Source of the DNA: Gammaproteobacteria bacterium
GTDB taxonomy: Bacteria > Pseudomonadota > Gammaproteobacteria > Pseudomonadales > M0112
Assembly: GCA_006227085.1 (NCBI GenBank)
Contig: SBFY01000183.1
Location: 1 to 23,923 of the forward strand
Length of the DNA stretch: 23,923 bases
Direction: 5' to 3'
Positions 15,906-22,959 of the stretch are shown in pieces; within the stretch, counting starts at the first letter, position 1, and the number at the start of each line of letters is the position of its first letter. Below the pieces are notes generated by a model. That model had not been told where the DNA came from and made no database searches. It saw nothing but the letters and a program-made list of their open reading frames with translations. A program made the translations under genes and the position numbers.

Positions 15906-15934
15906 AACGGGCCTTCGGGCCCGTTTTTGTTTTC
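15906..15934 (+). terminator. Intrinsic terminator after pnp
   Basis: AACGGGCC (15906-15913) and GGCCCGTT (15918-15925) pair perfectly around a TTCG tetraloop, followed by TTTTTGTTTT. This is a textbook Rho-independent terminator closing the housekeeping cluster. Confidence 0.93.
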
Positions 15935-15959
15935 TGCTAGAGTGTCCACAGGAGGGGAT

Positions 15960-16460
15960 ATGTGGAAGAAAATCCTGACCGTGCTATTGCTGCCCTATGC
16001 CTTATGGCTGGTGTTTGCCTATCGCTACCATTTCATCGATAACGCCAACCTGATTTTCCATGAAGGTGGGCATATCGTTTTTGGTTTCATGGGTGAGACG
16101 ATGCATTTCCTCGGGGGCACCTTTGGCCAGCTGTTTTTCCCGATCGCGTGTGCCTTGCAATTCTGGCGACAGGAAAAGTTTTTTGAAGCATGGGTGTGCC
16201 TGTTCTGGTTGGGTGAAAGCCTGATGTACATGGCGGAATACATGGCCGATGCCCAGGCCATGGCGCTGCCGCTGGTCGGTGGTGGTGTGCATGACTGGAA
16301 CTGGTTGTTTTATGAGTGGGGGATGCTGGACGCGTGCGTCACGATTGCCCGCTTCTTCCATGTGCTGGCCAGTATCCTGTTGCTGGTGTGCCTGTCCCAA
16401 CTGGCCAAGCAAGCCTGGCGACCTGACCAGATCCGGCGATTTGATATAGAAACCCAATAA
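15960..16460 (+). CDS. Membrane protein with HEGGH motif, possible metallopeptidase
   Basis: I recognise this only as a conserved hypothetical family. The 166-residue protein has about four hydrophobic segments (roughly 4-21, 45-66, 76-92 and 123-147). Residues 34-38 read HEGGH inside LIFHEGGHIVFGF, an HExxH zinc signature at the edge of a membrane helix, as in site-2 (M50-like) proteases. A second conserved-looking patch, DAQAMALPLVGGG then HDW (about 97-113), could supply a further ligand (H111 or D112). Nobody's substrate can be inferred from it. The ATG at 15960 follows AGGAGG closely and avoids the upstream in-frame start inside pnp. The gene stands alone between the pnp terminator and the P450 gene. 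Confidence 0.75.
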   Translation: MWKKILTVLLLPYALWLVFAYRYHFIDNANLIFHEGGHIVFGFMGETMHFLGGTFGQLFFPIACALQFWRQEKFFEAWVCLFWLGESLMYMAEYMADAQAMALPLVGGGVHDWNWLFYEWGMLDACVTIARFFHVLASILLLVCLSQLAKQAWRPDQIRRFDIETQ

Positions 16461-16493
16461 AAACAATACGTTATTTAGCCCATCAGGAATAGC

Positions 16494-16522
16494 TTGCGCA
16501 TTAAGTATACATTGTATACATT
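16494..16522 (+). promoter_or_regulatory. Candidate promoter of the P450 fusion gene
   Basis: TTGCGC (16494-16499) and TACATT (16517-16522) are 17 bases apart and precede the gene by 29 bases. The -10 match is weak (four of six), and it overlaps the palindrome at 16505-16519. Confidence 0.4.
16505..16522 (+). promoter_or_regulatory. Palindromic operator-like site, GTATACATT tandem repeat
   Basis: GTATACA-T-TGTATAC (16505-16519) is a perfect 7-1-7 palindrome, and the same bases form two tandem copies of GTATACATT (16505-16522). It overlaps the predicted -10 of the P450 gene. This is what a TetR-type or similar dimeric repressor site looks like; no regulator gene lies nearby in the window. Confidence 0.55.
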
Positions 16523-16550
16523 TGTTCCAGCTTACCCTGGAGGTGTTGCC

Positions 16551-18389
16551 ATGACCCATCCACAAAACCCTGCTACTGCATCCGGGCACGCCCGTCCCGC
16601 CAGTTTCCAAAAGCGCGTGCTGGGCTTTGCGTTGACCAGTTTTGCGCGCATCCGAACACTGGGATCAACGCGGCGCTTGTTGTTGCTGTTTGCGGCCATG
16701 TTTGTGCTGGCAGGTTTCGCATTCCTGCTGCAGCCAGTGCGCATGGCAGCCATCTTTGGCATGGGTGAGTTATTGCCTGTGGCGGTGACGGATATCCGGG
16801 CCTTTTATGGCGCGATGGTGATCGCGTTCGGCCTGTATTTCGCGCGCGAGGCCTTGCTGGCAGAGTCAGCGATTCCGGCATTTGTGGTGGTGGCCGTGTT
16901 TTCGGGGGGCTCTGCGATTGGCCGTGTGATCGGCATGGGCATGGACGGTAGTTTCGGTGCCTTGCACCTGTCTTTGCTGGTGGGGGAGTTGGCCTGTGTG
17001 TGGTTTGCCCGCAAAGGCATTGCGATTGAGCGCCATCAGCGTGAAAAGCGGCGTGTGATTGATAACCCGCAACGGCTGGAAGATTTCAGGCCGCTGTCCA
17101 AGGCCTGCCTGGAAAACCCGTATCCCTTTTACAAAGCCATGCGCGAACAATGCCCGGTCTACAAGGCACCCGGCAACGATTTTTATTATGTCAGCCGTTA
17201 CGATGACATCCGCGAAGTGGCGATGAACACCGAAGATTATTCTTCCAACCTGGTGGCGATTATCCTCGGGAGCATTGATGGCACCACCAAAACCATGGAT
17301 CAGCCGAAAGGTGGTGAAGGCCAGTTACCGGTCGACGTGCTGGCGATCCAGGATCCGCCCCGGCATGGTGTGCAACGCAAGTTGGGGTTGCAGAATCTCT
17401 CCCTGCGCTATGTCGAGAGCCTTGAGCCGTATGTGCGTGCCAAGGCCAACGAAATCATCGACCGCTTCATTGATCGGGGTGAATGTGACTGGGTGCAGGA
17501 GTTCGCCAAGGAAATCCCGATGACCATCGCCCTGGAGCTGGTCGGGTTCCCGACCACTGACTGGCGCAGGGTCAAGCACTGGTGCGATGAAGGCATTGCC
17601 TTGTTGAGTGGTGTGAACACGCCCGAGCAGTTTGCCCGGCACGCAGAGAGCAGCATGCACATTATCCATTGGGTGAAGCGTGAATATGAACGCTTGCGCG
17701 ATCATCCGGATGGGAAAGACCATTTCACCAATGCCTTGATCACGGCAGTCAATGACCCGGAGATCGACTTCACCGAAGCCGAGGCGATCAGCATGGTGTT
17801 CCAGGTCATTATTGCGGGCAGCGATTCCTCGGCCAATACCATTGGTAACTCCGTCAAGATGCTGGCTGAACTGCCGGCTGTGCAGCTGGAGTTGCGGCGT
17901 GATCCCGCACGCATTCCTGCCTTTATTGAAGAAGTGTTGCGGCTGGAGTCACCGTTCCAGGGGCATTTCCGCCAGGTCAAGAATGATTGTGTGCTCAATG
18001 GTGTTACATTGCCGGCGGGCACGCGGCTGATGCTGTTATGGGCATCGGCGAATCGTGATGAGTCGCAATACCCGAATCCGGAAACGCTGGACATGAATCG
18101 CCCTAACCTGAAGGCGCACCTGGCGTTTGGTCGCGGCATTCACCAATGCCTGGGGGCGCAGCTGGCACGACTGGAAGTTCGCCTGGCGCTGGAGGAGTTA
18201 TTGCGCCGTACCGAGTTGATCGTGCTGGACCCGAACCAGCCGGCAGACCATGTCAGCAGTGTGTTTGTGCGTGAACTGAATCACCTGGCCTTGCGATTTG
18301 TGCCTGCAGGGCAGGTGCGCACGGTGGCTGGTGAAAGACCGGCAGTGGCCATGGCGGAAGCCGGTGGCCGGTGTCCGGTTGCACATTGA
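16551..18389 (+). CDS. DUF4345-like membrane domain fused to cytochrome P450
   Basis: The 612-residue protein has two parts. Residues about 40-155 hold four hydrophobic segments (about 41-60, 82-98, 108-128 and 136-153) and resemble the DUF4345 family, including the DIRAFYGAMVIAFGLYF stretch. Residues about 175-590 are a full bacterial P450: I-helix AGSDSS at 422-427, ExxR as E461-R464, and heme loop FGRGIHQCLG at 526-535 with thiolate C533. Such enzymes insert oxygen into C-H bonds using electrons from a ferredoxin or similar partner; none is encoded nearby and no reductase domain is fused. The substrate is unknown. GGAGG at 16539-16543 lies 7 bases before the ATG, fixing the start. The C-terminus ends GGRCPVAH. 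P450s of this class are usually soluble, so the membrane anchor is notable. Confidence 0.9.
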   Translation: MTHPQNPATASGHARPASFQKRVLGFALTSFARIRTLGSTRRLLLLFAAMFVLAGFAFLLQPVRMAAIFGMGELLPVAVTDIRAFYGAMVIAFGLYFAREALLAESAIPAFVVVAVFSGGSAIGRVIGMGMDGSFGALHLSLLVGELACVWFARKGIAIERHQREKRRVIDNPQRLEDFRPLSKACLENPYPFYKAMREQCPVYKAPGNDFYYVSRYDDIREVAMNTEDYSSNLVAIILGSIDGTTKTMDQPKGGEGQLPVDVLAIQDPPRHGVQRKLGLQNLSLRYVESLEPYVRAKANEIIDRFIDRGECDWVQEFAKEIPMTIALELVGFPTTDWRRVKHWCDEGIALLSGVNTPEQFARHAESSMHIIHWVKREYERLRDHPDGKDHFTNALITAVNDPEIDFTEAEAISMVFQVIIAGSDSSANTIGNSVKMLAELPAVQLELRRDPARIPAFIEEVLRLESPFQGHFRQVKNDCVLNGVTLPAGTRLMLLWASANRDESQYPNPETLDMNRPNLKAHLAFGRGIHQCLGAQLARLEVRLALEELLRRTELIVLDPNQPADHVSSVFVRELNHLALRFVPAGQVRTVAGERPAVAMAEAGGRCPVAH

Positions 18390-18393
18390 CACC

Positions 18394-18915
18394 CTAGCGC
18401 AGCTTCTGGAAGAACGCGTATGAAGGGTCGCCCTTGCCGGGCTGGCCGATATGCGCGCCTTCAATCATCGGGTTATCGAGGTTCACGAGGGTGGGGTTGT
18501 GCACATTGGCCCAATCCGCCAGTACGGCACGATGCAGGAATTTCCACACCCCTTGGCGTTTTTCATAGCGATCCAGGTAGCGGCCACCAATCAACAGGTC
18601 GATGGGCCCATCTGCTGTTTGCACTTGATGGAACGCGAGGATATAGATTTCCCCTTCTGCCTGATGTCCATCCACCACGATATTCGTGGTCGTAACATTG
18701 TGATGCAGGATATTCATCGGCGCCTGGATGTCCGGAAGCCGATCGATAAAGTCCATGGCCAGACCCTTGAAAAAAGCGCCATGGTCATCGGTGGCATCTT
18801 CATGATAGAGGCTTCGCATCAGCTCATGGTCATGCCGGTCAGCCGCACGGCAATAGGTGTTGACCAGCTCAAGGATGGCTTGTTTGTCGAGTAACGCTTG
18901 CAGCGCAGCTTCCAT
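18394..18915 (-). CDS. SnoaL/NTF2-like family protein
   Basis: The 173 residues form a likely cone-shaped alpha+beta barrel of the SnoaL-like/NTF2 superfamily. The opening LLDKQAILELVNTYCRAADRHDHELMRSLYHEDATDD region (about 7-43) is the usual signature, and the later GRYLDRYEKRQGVWKFLHR strands match too. Members include small isomerases, dehydratases and dehydrochlorinases, but many have no known activity, so I give none. The ATG at 18915 has GGAGG 7 bases upstream; an in-frame start at 19062 would add 49 residues from the intergenic region. The gene converges on the P450 gene with four bases between the stop codons. Confidence 0.85.
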   Translation of the reverse strand: MEAALQALLDKQAILELVNTYCRAADRHDHELMRSLYHEDATDDHGAFFKGLAMDFIDRLPDIQAPMNILHHNVTTTNIVVDGHQAEGEIYILAFHQVQTADGPIDLLIGGRYLDRYEKRQGVWKFLHRAVLADWANVHNPTLVNLDNPMIEGAHIGQPGKGDPSYAFFQKLR

Positions 18916-18980
18916 GGGGGATCCTCCATTGGATGGATATACTTTCGTCATCATACGCGAGCAGTTGCTGGCCGGTCTTG

Positions 18981-19008
18981 TTGTCTGTCGTGAAAGTAGC
19001 GGTATGAT
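18981..19008 (+). promoter_or_regulatory. Candidate promoter of the mscS-type gene
   Basis: TTGTCT (18981-18986) and TATGAT (19003-19008) are 16 bases apart and lie 27 bases upstream of the start codon. A second TATGAT on the minus strand (18955-18950) faces the SnoaL-like gene but lacks a recognisable -35. Confidence 0.4.
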
Positions 19009-19035
19009 AAGCAGGAATGAGGGAGAGGGTAAGCC

Positions 19036-20064
19036 ATGTCTGTCCAGGCAATCGTGTCGCAATACATGCCGCTGTTATTGACAGTGGTCGGGGTATTCGC
19101 GGTGTTGGCGATATCACATTGGTGGGTGATCTTGCGGCATCGCAAGGCAGGCCATCGTCCGCAGATGTCACGGCATGTCTTCATGCTGCTGCTGACAGCG
19201 GCTGGTATGTTAGCCATCATCCTGATGATGCCCATGAGCGACTCAACCCGCGGGCAGGTGCTCAGCCTGGTTGGCTTGGTGGTCACTGGTGTACTCGGTC
19301 TTTCATCCACCAGCTTTGTGGCCAATGCGATGGCGGGCCTGATGTTGCGTGTGGTGAAAACCATTGATCTGGGGGATTTCATTGAGGTTGGCAACCAATT
19401 CGGGCGGGTGACTGAGCGCGGTTTGTTCCATACCGAAATCCAGACGGAAAACCGTGATTTGACGACATTCCCGAATTTGCACCTGGTTACCAATCCGGTC
19501 ACGGTGGTACGCAGCTCAGGTACGATCGTCTTCGCCGAGCTGTCGCTCGGTTATGACGTTCCATGGCAGGAAATTGAAAGCCTGTTAGTGGCGGCGGCAA
19601 AAAAATCCGGTCTTGAGGAGCCGTTCGTGCAAGTGCGGGACCTGGGGGACTATTCGGTGCTCTACCGGATATCCGGTTTTTTGCCGGAAGTGAAGCATTT
19701 GCTGACGGAACGATCCAATCTTCGCAAGCATGTCATGGATGAGCTGCATATGAATGGCGTTGAGATTGTGTCGCCGGCATTCATGAATCAACGGCAGATT
19801 GCCCCCGGTGAAAAGATGATTCCCCGTGTCGAAAGGGTGCGCTCCCGGAAGAATGATTCCATTCCGGAAGAGATCATTTTTGACAAGGCCGACGAGGCTG
19901 AGCGTGGGAAAAAGCTGCAAGAAGCCAAGCGGCAGCTGGAATCCGAAATTGCTGCTCTTGAGGAAGAGCGCAAGACCGCTGATGAAAAGCGCAGGATTCA
20001 TATCGATCATCGTATCGAGCGCCTGCATAAGACCCTTTCTGCGCTGCTGCATGATAATGCATGA
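19036..20064 (+). CDS. MscS-family mechanosensitive ion channel
   Basis: The protein (342 residues) should release solutes on osmotic downshock or act as a related small-conductance channel in the inner membrane. Three helices are visible: about 11-33, 47-66 and 76-107. The last is the pore-lining TM3, running into VVKTIDLGDFIEVGNQFGRV, the start of the MscS beta domain. The NLHLVTNPVTV segment corresponds to the conserved PN-x-x-L motif. The C-terminal end (about 285-338) is a charged, heptad-like coiled coil not found in E. coli MscS. GAGGGAGAGGG precedes the ATG. The stop overlaps the next gene's start (ATGA), so the two are probably co-translated. Confidence 0.9.
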   Translation: MSVQAIVSQYMPLLLTVVGVFAVLAISHWWVILRHRKAGHRPQMSRHVFMLLLTAAGMLAIILMMPMSDSTRGQVLSLVGLVVTGVLGLSSTSFVANAMAGLMLRVVKTIDLGDFIEVGNQFGRVTERGLFHTEIQTENRDLTTFPNLHLVTNPVTVVRSSGTIVFAELSLGYDVPWQEIESLLVAAAKKSGLEEPFVQVRDLGDYSVLYRISGFLPEVKHLLTERSNLRKHVMDELHMNGVEIVSPAFMNQRQIAPGEKMIPRVERVRSRKNDSIPEEIIFDKADEAERGKKLQEAKRQLESEIAALEEERKTADEKRRIHIDHRIERLHKTLSALLHDNA

Positions 20065-20714
20065 TGAACATGCACCACGACGTCCCTCGCATGGGTGTTT
20101 CCGTTGAGGCATTGCCAGTCTTGGGAATTGTACCTATGGATATTGGCTGCGTGGCTGGGACTGGGTTACACAAACCGGAAACGCATTTGCGACTGGTGCA
20201 TGATGGCAATGCATTGAAAGGCTGTTTCACAGTGCAGGACCGTTTTGTTTTGAGTTGTTATGAGGGTTTCCAGTCGCCCGTTTACAAGGACAGTTGCGTG
20301 GAGTTGTTCCTGCAGCCGAAACCTGGCGGTGGTTATTTCAATTTCGAGTTCAATGCCGGCGGTGCGATGCTGGTGTACTGGATTGAAGACCCGCTGCGTG
20401 AAGGTGACGGTTTTCGCAAATACCAGCCGTTATCACTGGAGGCGTGTGCGCAGGTCACTGTTCGCTCGTCATTGCCGGCACGGGTGGTGCCGGAAATCCA
20501 GGAGCCGCTCCAATGGACATTGTCATTTGTGATTCCGGTGGTTGTGCTTGAGCACTATGCCGGTCCGATCGGTGACTTGTCCGGGCAGCGTTGGCGGGCG
20601 AATGCCTATAAATGCGGTGATGAGACATCGCATCCGCATTGGTTGTCGTGGGCACCGTTGGACACGCTGGATTTCCATCGGCCACAGTGTTTTGGTGAGC
20701 TGGTGTTTGCTTAG
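20061..20714 (+). CDS. CBM9-like (carbohydrate-binding family 9-like) protein
   Basis: The 217-residue protein resembles the CBM9-like beta-sandwich found in many bacterial proteins of unknown role. Visible family features are SPVYKDSCVELFLQP (about 70-84), YFNFEFNAGGAML (about 93-105), the ANAYKCGD strand and the ending SHPHWLSWAPLD. True CBM9 modules bind sugar ends. Here there is no signal peptide and no catalytic domain, so a carbohydrate role is not shown. The start overlaps the stop of the channel gene by four bases; ATGs at 20064 (other frame) and 20070 (same frame) are nearby, so the start may shift slightly. The gene converges on a minus-strand operon with six bases between stops. 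Confidence 0.75.
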   Translation: MMNMHHDVPRMGVSVEALPVLGIVPMDIGCVAGTGLHKPETHLRLVHDGNALKGCFTVQDRFVLSCYEGFQSPVYKDSCVELFLQPKPGGGYFNFEFNAGGAMLVYWIEDPLREGDGFRKYQPLSLEACAQVTVRSSLPARVVPEIQEPLQWTLSFVIPVVVLEHYAGPIGDLSGQRWRANAYKCGDETSHPHWLSWAPLDTLDFHRPQCFGELVFA

Positions 20715-20720
20715 GCGGGT

Positions 20721-21176
20721 TCAGATCCAGCGACGCACGCGCTGGCAATACTCAATGTATGGCTGGCCCAACGCATCTCGCAGGAATGCTTCTTCGGGTA
20801 TGACAAAGCGTTGCCGGATGACCAGCCAGAAGACTGGCGGCAGCAACCATGGTGTGAGGCTGCCCAAATACATCGCCATGCCCACCAGGATAAGCAGCAT
20901 CCCCAGGTACATGGGGTTGCGGGTAAAACGGTAAAACCCGCCAGTGACCAACGTGGTCGCGGGCGTGAAGGGGATTAATCCGGTATGGCTGCGGACAAAC
21001 CGGCGTGCGGACAAGGCTGTCATCAGTAAACCCGATACCACCAGCGGGGCGCCGAGCCAGTGCCAGGGCTCCATGACCCATTGCTGTAAGGGTAGCCAGC
21101 GATGCAATGCGGCCATGCTGAGGAGGCTGGCCAGCAAATACACGGGCGGGAACAGGCGACGCTTCGGGGTACTCAT
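20721..21176 (-). CDS. Isoprenylcysteine carboxyl methyltransferase-like membrane protein
   Basis: The 151 residues contain about four hydrophobic segments. The signature of the ICMT/PEMT phospholipid-methyltransferase-like group is the run TGGFYRFTRNPMYLGMLLI (about 78-96), with a later EEAFLRDALGQPYIEYCQRVRRW. These proteins use SAM at the membrane, but the bacterial substrates are mostly unknown. I chose the ATG at 21176 because it overlaps the upstream stop as ATGA; in-frame ATGs at 21185 and 21203 would add three or nine residues. It is the last gene of the minus-strand cluster. The phosphodiesterase upstream hints at lipid metabolism, which is inference only. Confidence 0.85.
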   Translation of the reverse strand: MSTPKRRLFPPVYLLASLLSMAALHRWLPLQQWVMEPWHWLGAPLVVSGLLMTALSARRFVRSHTGLIPFTPATTLVTGGFYRFTRNPMYLGMLLILVGMAMYLGSLTPWLLPPVFWLVIRQRFVIPEEAFLRDALGQPYIEYCQRVRRWI

Positions 21177-21907
21177 GATCCGCATCTCGCTGGTGGCGGG
21201 CAAAACCCGTTGTCTGTGCTTGCCTGGTAAGGGATCGCGCGTTCCGGGTAATCCGTAAAAACACCATCCACCCCCAGTTGCTGCATGCGCTGGATATCGT
21301 CAGCGGCATTGACGGTATAGACATACAGGGCTTGCTGTTGGGTGTGTGCCTGTTGGCGCATCGTCGTCGTGGCATGGGACAGGTGGCAGTGCCACGCGCA
21401 GCTACCAAGCTGTTGGGTGGCCTCGTCCAGTCGTGGGCTGTACGCATGTTCGGTCAGCAAGCCGATGCGGCTGTGGCCGTCGAGTTGTCGGAATTCCGCC
21501 AGCAGTGACCAGTCGAACGATGAAACCAGGATGGTATCTTCATGCCAGCCGCGTTGCCGGTAGTGATCAATCATGGCAGCGGTTGGGGCAGCGGTTCCTG
21601 TGCCTTTCAGCTCAATGTTAATCGCTGCTTTGCCTTCCAGCAGGTCCATGACTTCGTGCAGTAGCGGGATACGCTCGCCTTTGCCAGCATCCAGTTGTCG
21701 TAGATCAGCCAAGGTGAACCGGTCAATGGGGCCATGGCCATTGGTGGTGCGGTCAACCGTATCATCATGGATGACCACCAATTCGCCTTCACAGCAATAC
21801 ACATCAATCTCAATAGCCTTGGCGCCAAGCTGCAGTGCTGTGCGTATCGATAACAGGGTGTTCTCAGGGGCGTGTCCGCGTGCGCCACGATGGCCAATGC
21901 ACAACAT
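21173..21907 (-). CDS. Glycerophosphodiester phosphodiesterase
   Basis: GDPDs hydrolyse glycerophosphodiesters from phospholipid turnover to glycerol-3-phosphate and an alcohol. The 244-residue TIM-barrel protein has the catalytic set in order: H6-R7 in IGHRGARG, E15-N16-T17, the metal ligands E33 and D35 in AIEIDV, and H48 in VVIHDDTVDRTT. NIELKGT near 96-102 and the late VYTVNAADDIQRMQQLGVDGVFTDYP are also typical. There is no signal peptide, so it is the cytoplasmic UgpQ-like type. AGGAGG lies five bases before the ATG. Its stop overlaps the downstream methyltransferase-like gene by four bases. Confidence 0.95.
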   Translation of the reverse strand: MLCIGHRGARGHAPENTLLSIRTALQLGAKAIEIDVYCCEGELVVIHDDTVDRTTNGHGPIDRFTLADLRQLDAGKGERIPLLHEVMDLLEGKAAINIELKGTGTAAPTAAMIDHYRQRGWHEDTILVSSFDWSLLAEFRQLDGHSRIGLLTEHAYSPRLDEATQQLGSCAWHCHLSHATTTMRQQAHTQQQALYVYTVNAADDIQRMQQLGVDGVFTDYPERAIPYQASTDNGFCPPPARCGS

Positions 21908-21933
21908 GATGTCCTCCTGCTGCCTGTAATCGA

Positions 21934-22290
21934 TTATGCCACGCTGAGCTTGTCACGGAACATGAAGAATACGGCGCCAAAAATGCAGAGCGCAGCCCAC
22001 AGGTAATCGGTTTTCAGGGGCTCTTTCATGTACAGGATGGCAAAAGGCACGAACACCGTGAGGGTGATGGCCTCCTGCAGGATTTTCAGTTGCCCCAGGT
22101 TCATGACGGTATAGCCAATGCGATTGGCGGGCACTTGCAACAAGTATTCAAACAGGGCGATGCCCCAGCTGGCGAATGCCGCCACCAGCCAGGGTTTGCT
22201 GGAGAGTTCCTTGAGATGGGCATACCAGGCGAATGTCATGAAGACATTGCTACAGCACAGTAATAACGTCGATGTCAGTATCGGGCTCAT
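21934..22290 (-). CDS. DUF486 family (DMT-like) small membrane protein
   Basis: The 118 residues form four membrane helices and carry the DUF486 signature: LLLCCSNVFMTFAWYAHLK, WGIALFEYLLQVPANRIGYTVMNLGQLKILQEAITLTVF and the end GAVFFMFRDK. The family is related in layout to small drug/metabolite transporters, but no substrate is established. I chose the ATG at 22290, which gives the usual family length. There is no clear ribosome site, and the longer in-frame start at 22428 lies inside mnhG and gives a Pro/Ser-rich stretch not belonging to the family. It lies 55 bases after mnhG and 26 bases before the GDPD gene, on the same strand. Confidence 0.88.
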   Translation of the reverse strand: MSPILTSTLLLCCSNVFMTFAWYAHLKELSSKPWLVAAFASWGIALFEYLLQVPANRIGYTVMNLGQLKILQEAITLTVFVPFAILYMKEPLKTDYLWAALCIFGAVFFMFRDKLSVA

Positions 22291-22345
22291 GGGGTTCGCG
22301 CCAGTGGGGAGGGGGATGGCTATTGTAATCCCCAATGGCTGCCGT

Positions 22346-22678
22346 TTACTGCTCCCAGGGTTCTCCCTGGGTTTTGCTGCTGCGCTCGAGTTTGAGGTGC
22401 ATGGCGGCTTTGGCGAGCATGTGGGCACTGACGGGGGCGGTGATGAGCAGGAACAGGGTGATCAGTACTTCGTGCAGGCTCAGTCCTTCACCACGGCTGC
22501 TGAAGTACAGCAAGGAGCCCAGCACCATGCCACCCACCCCCAATGTGGTGGATTTGGTTGGGCCATGAAGGCGCATGAAAAAATCCGGTAAACGCGATAA
22601 CCCAATCGACCCGATCAGGGCAAAGCTTGCTCCCAGGATGAGGCATGTACTGATCAGTAATTCAATCCACACGTCCAT
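22346..22678 (-). CDS. mnhG: Mrp Na+/H+ antiporter subunit G
   Basis: MnhG/MrpG/PhaG is a small membrane subunit of the multi-gene Mrp cation/proton antiporter. The 110 residues show the family signature GSIGLSRLPDFFMRLHGPTKSTTLGVGG (about 23-50) and three membrane helices (about 7-25, 44-60 and 69-88). AAGGA lies 8 bases upstream of the ATG. It is the last gene of the mnhD-E-F-G run. The C-terminal codons coincide with a perfect hairpin (22354-22371). Confidence 0.94.
   Translation of the reverse strand: MDVWIELLISTCLILGASFALIGSIGLSRLPDFFMRLHGPTKSTTLGVGGMVLGSLLYFSSRGEGLSLHEVLITLFLLITAPVSAHMLAKAAMHLKLERSSKTQGEPWEQ
22354..22371. repeat. Perfect inverted repeat at the end of mnhG
   Basis: CCCAGGG (22354-22360) and CCCTGGG (22365-22371) are separated by four bases, inside the last codons of mnhG. 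On the plus strand a GC stem is followed by four T, on the minus strand by no T run. It may stabilise the mnhG 3' end or stop antisense transcripts; chance is also possible. Confidence 0.45.
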
Positions 22679-22689
22679 GAACCCGTCCT

Positions 22690-22959
22690 TTATTCAATGA
22701 TATCGCCACGCAAGAGATATTTGGTGACAGCAATGGTGCTGACAAATCCGGTAACGGCAATCAGCAGGGCTGCTTCAAAAAACAGATCGGATTGCCGATA
22801 GATGCCAAACAGCATCAGCAATGCAATGGTGTTGATGTATGCCGTATCCAGGGCCAGGATGCGATCAGGAATGTCAGGCCCTACCAGCAATCGATGCAGG
22901 TTCAGCAGTAAGGCGATGGTCATCAACGTAAAAGCGATGCCAATGGCAATGGTCAGCAT
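22690..22959 (-). CDS. mnhF: Mrp Na+/H+ antiporter subunit F
   Basis: This 89-residue protein has three membrane helices and the MnhF/MrpF/PhaF signature HRLLVGPDIPDRILALDT (about 22-39), followed by the helix IALLMLFGI and the conserved SDLFFEAALLIAVTGFVSTIAV. Its start overlaps the end of mnhE by seven bases, and mnhG starts 11 bases after its stop. Order and overlap match the usual Mrp operon. Confidence 0.94.
   Translation of the reverse strand: MLTIAIGIAFTLMTIALLLNLHRLLVGPDIPDRILALDTAYINTIALLMLFGIYRQSDLFFEAALLIAVTGFVSTIAVTKYLLRGDIIE

Noticed and set aside
16494..16550. Longer N-terminus for the P450 fusion starting at a TTG
   Set aside because: The stretch overlaps the promoter and palindrome, while the ATG at 16551 has GGAGG seven bases upstream.
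22291..22428. Extended DUF486 protein starting within mnhG
   Set aside because: The extra 46 residues are Pro/Ser-rich, overlap mnhG and are not part of the family; the ATG at 22290 gives standard length.
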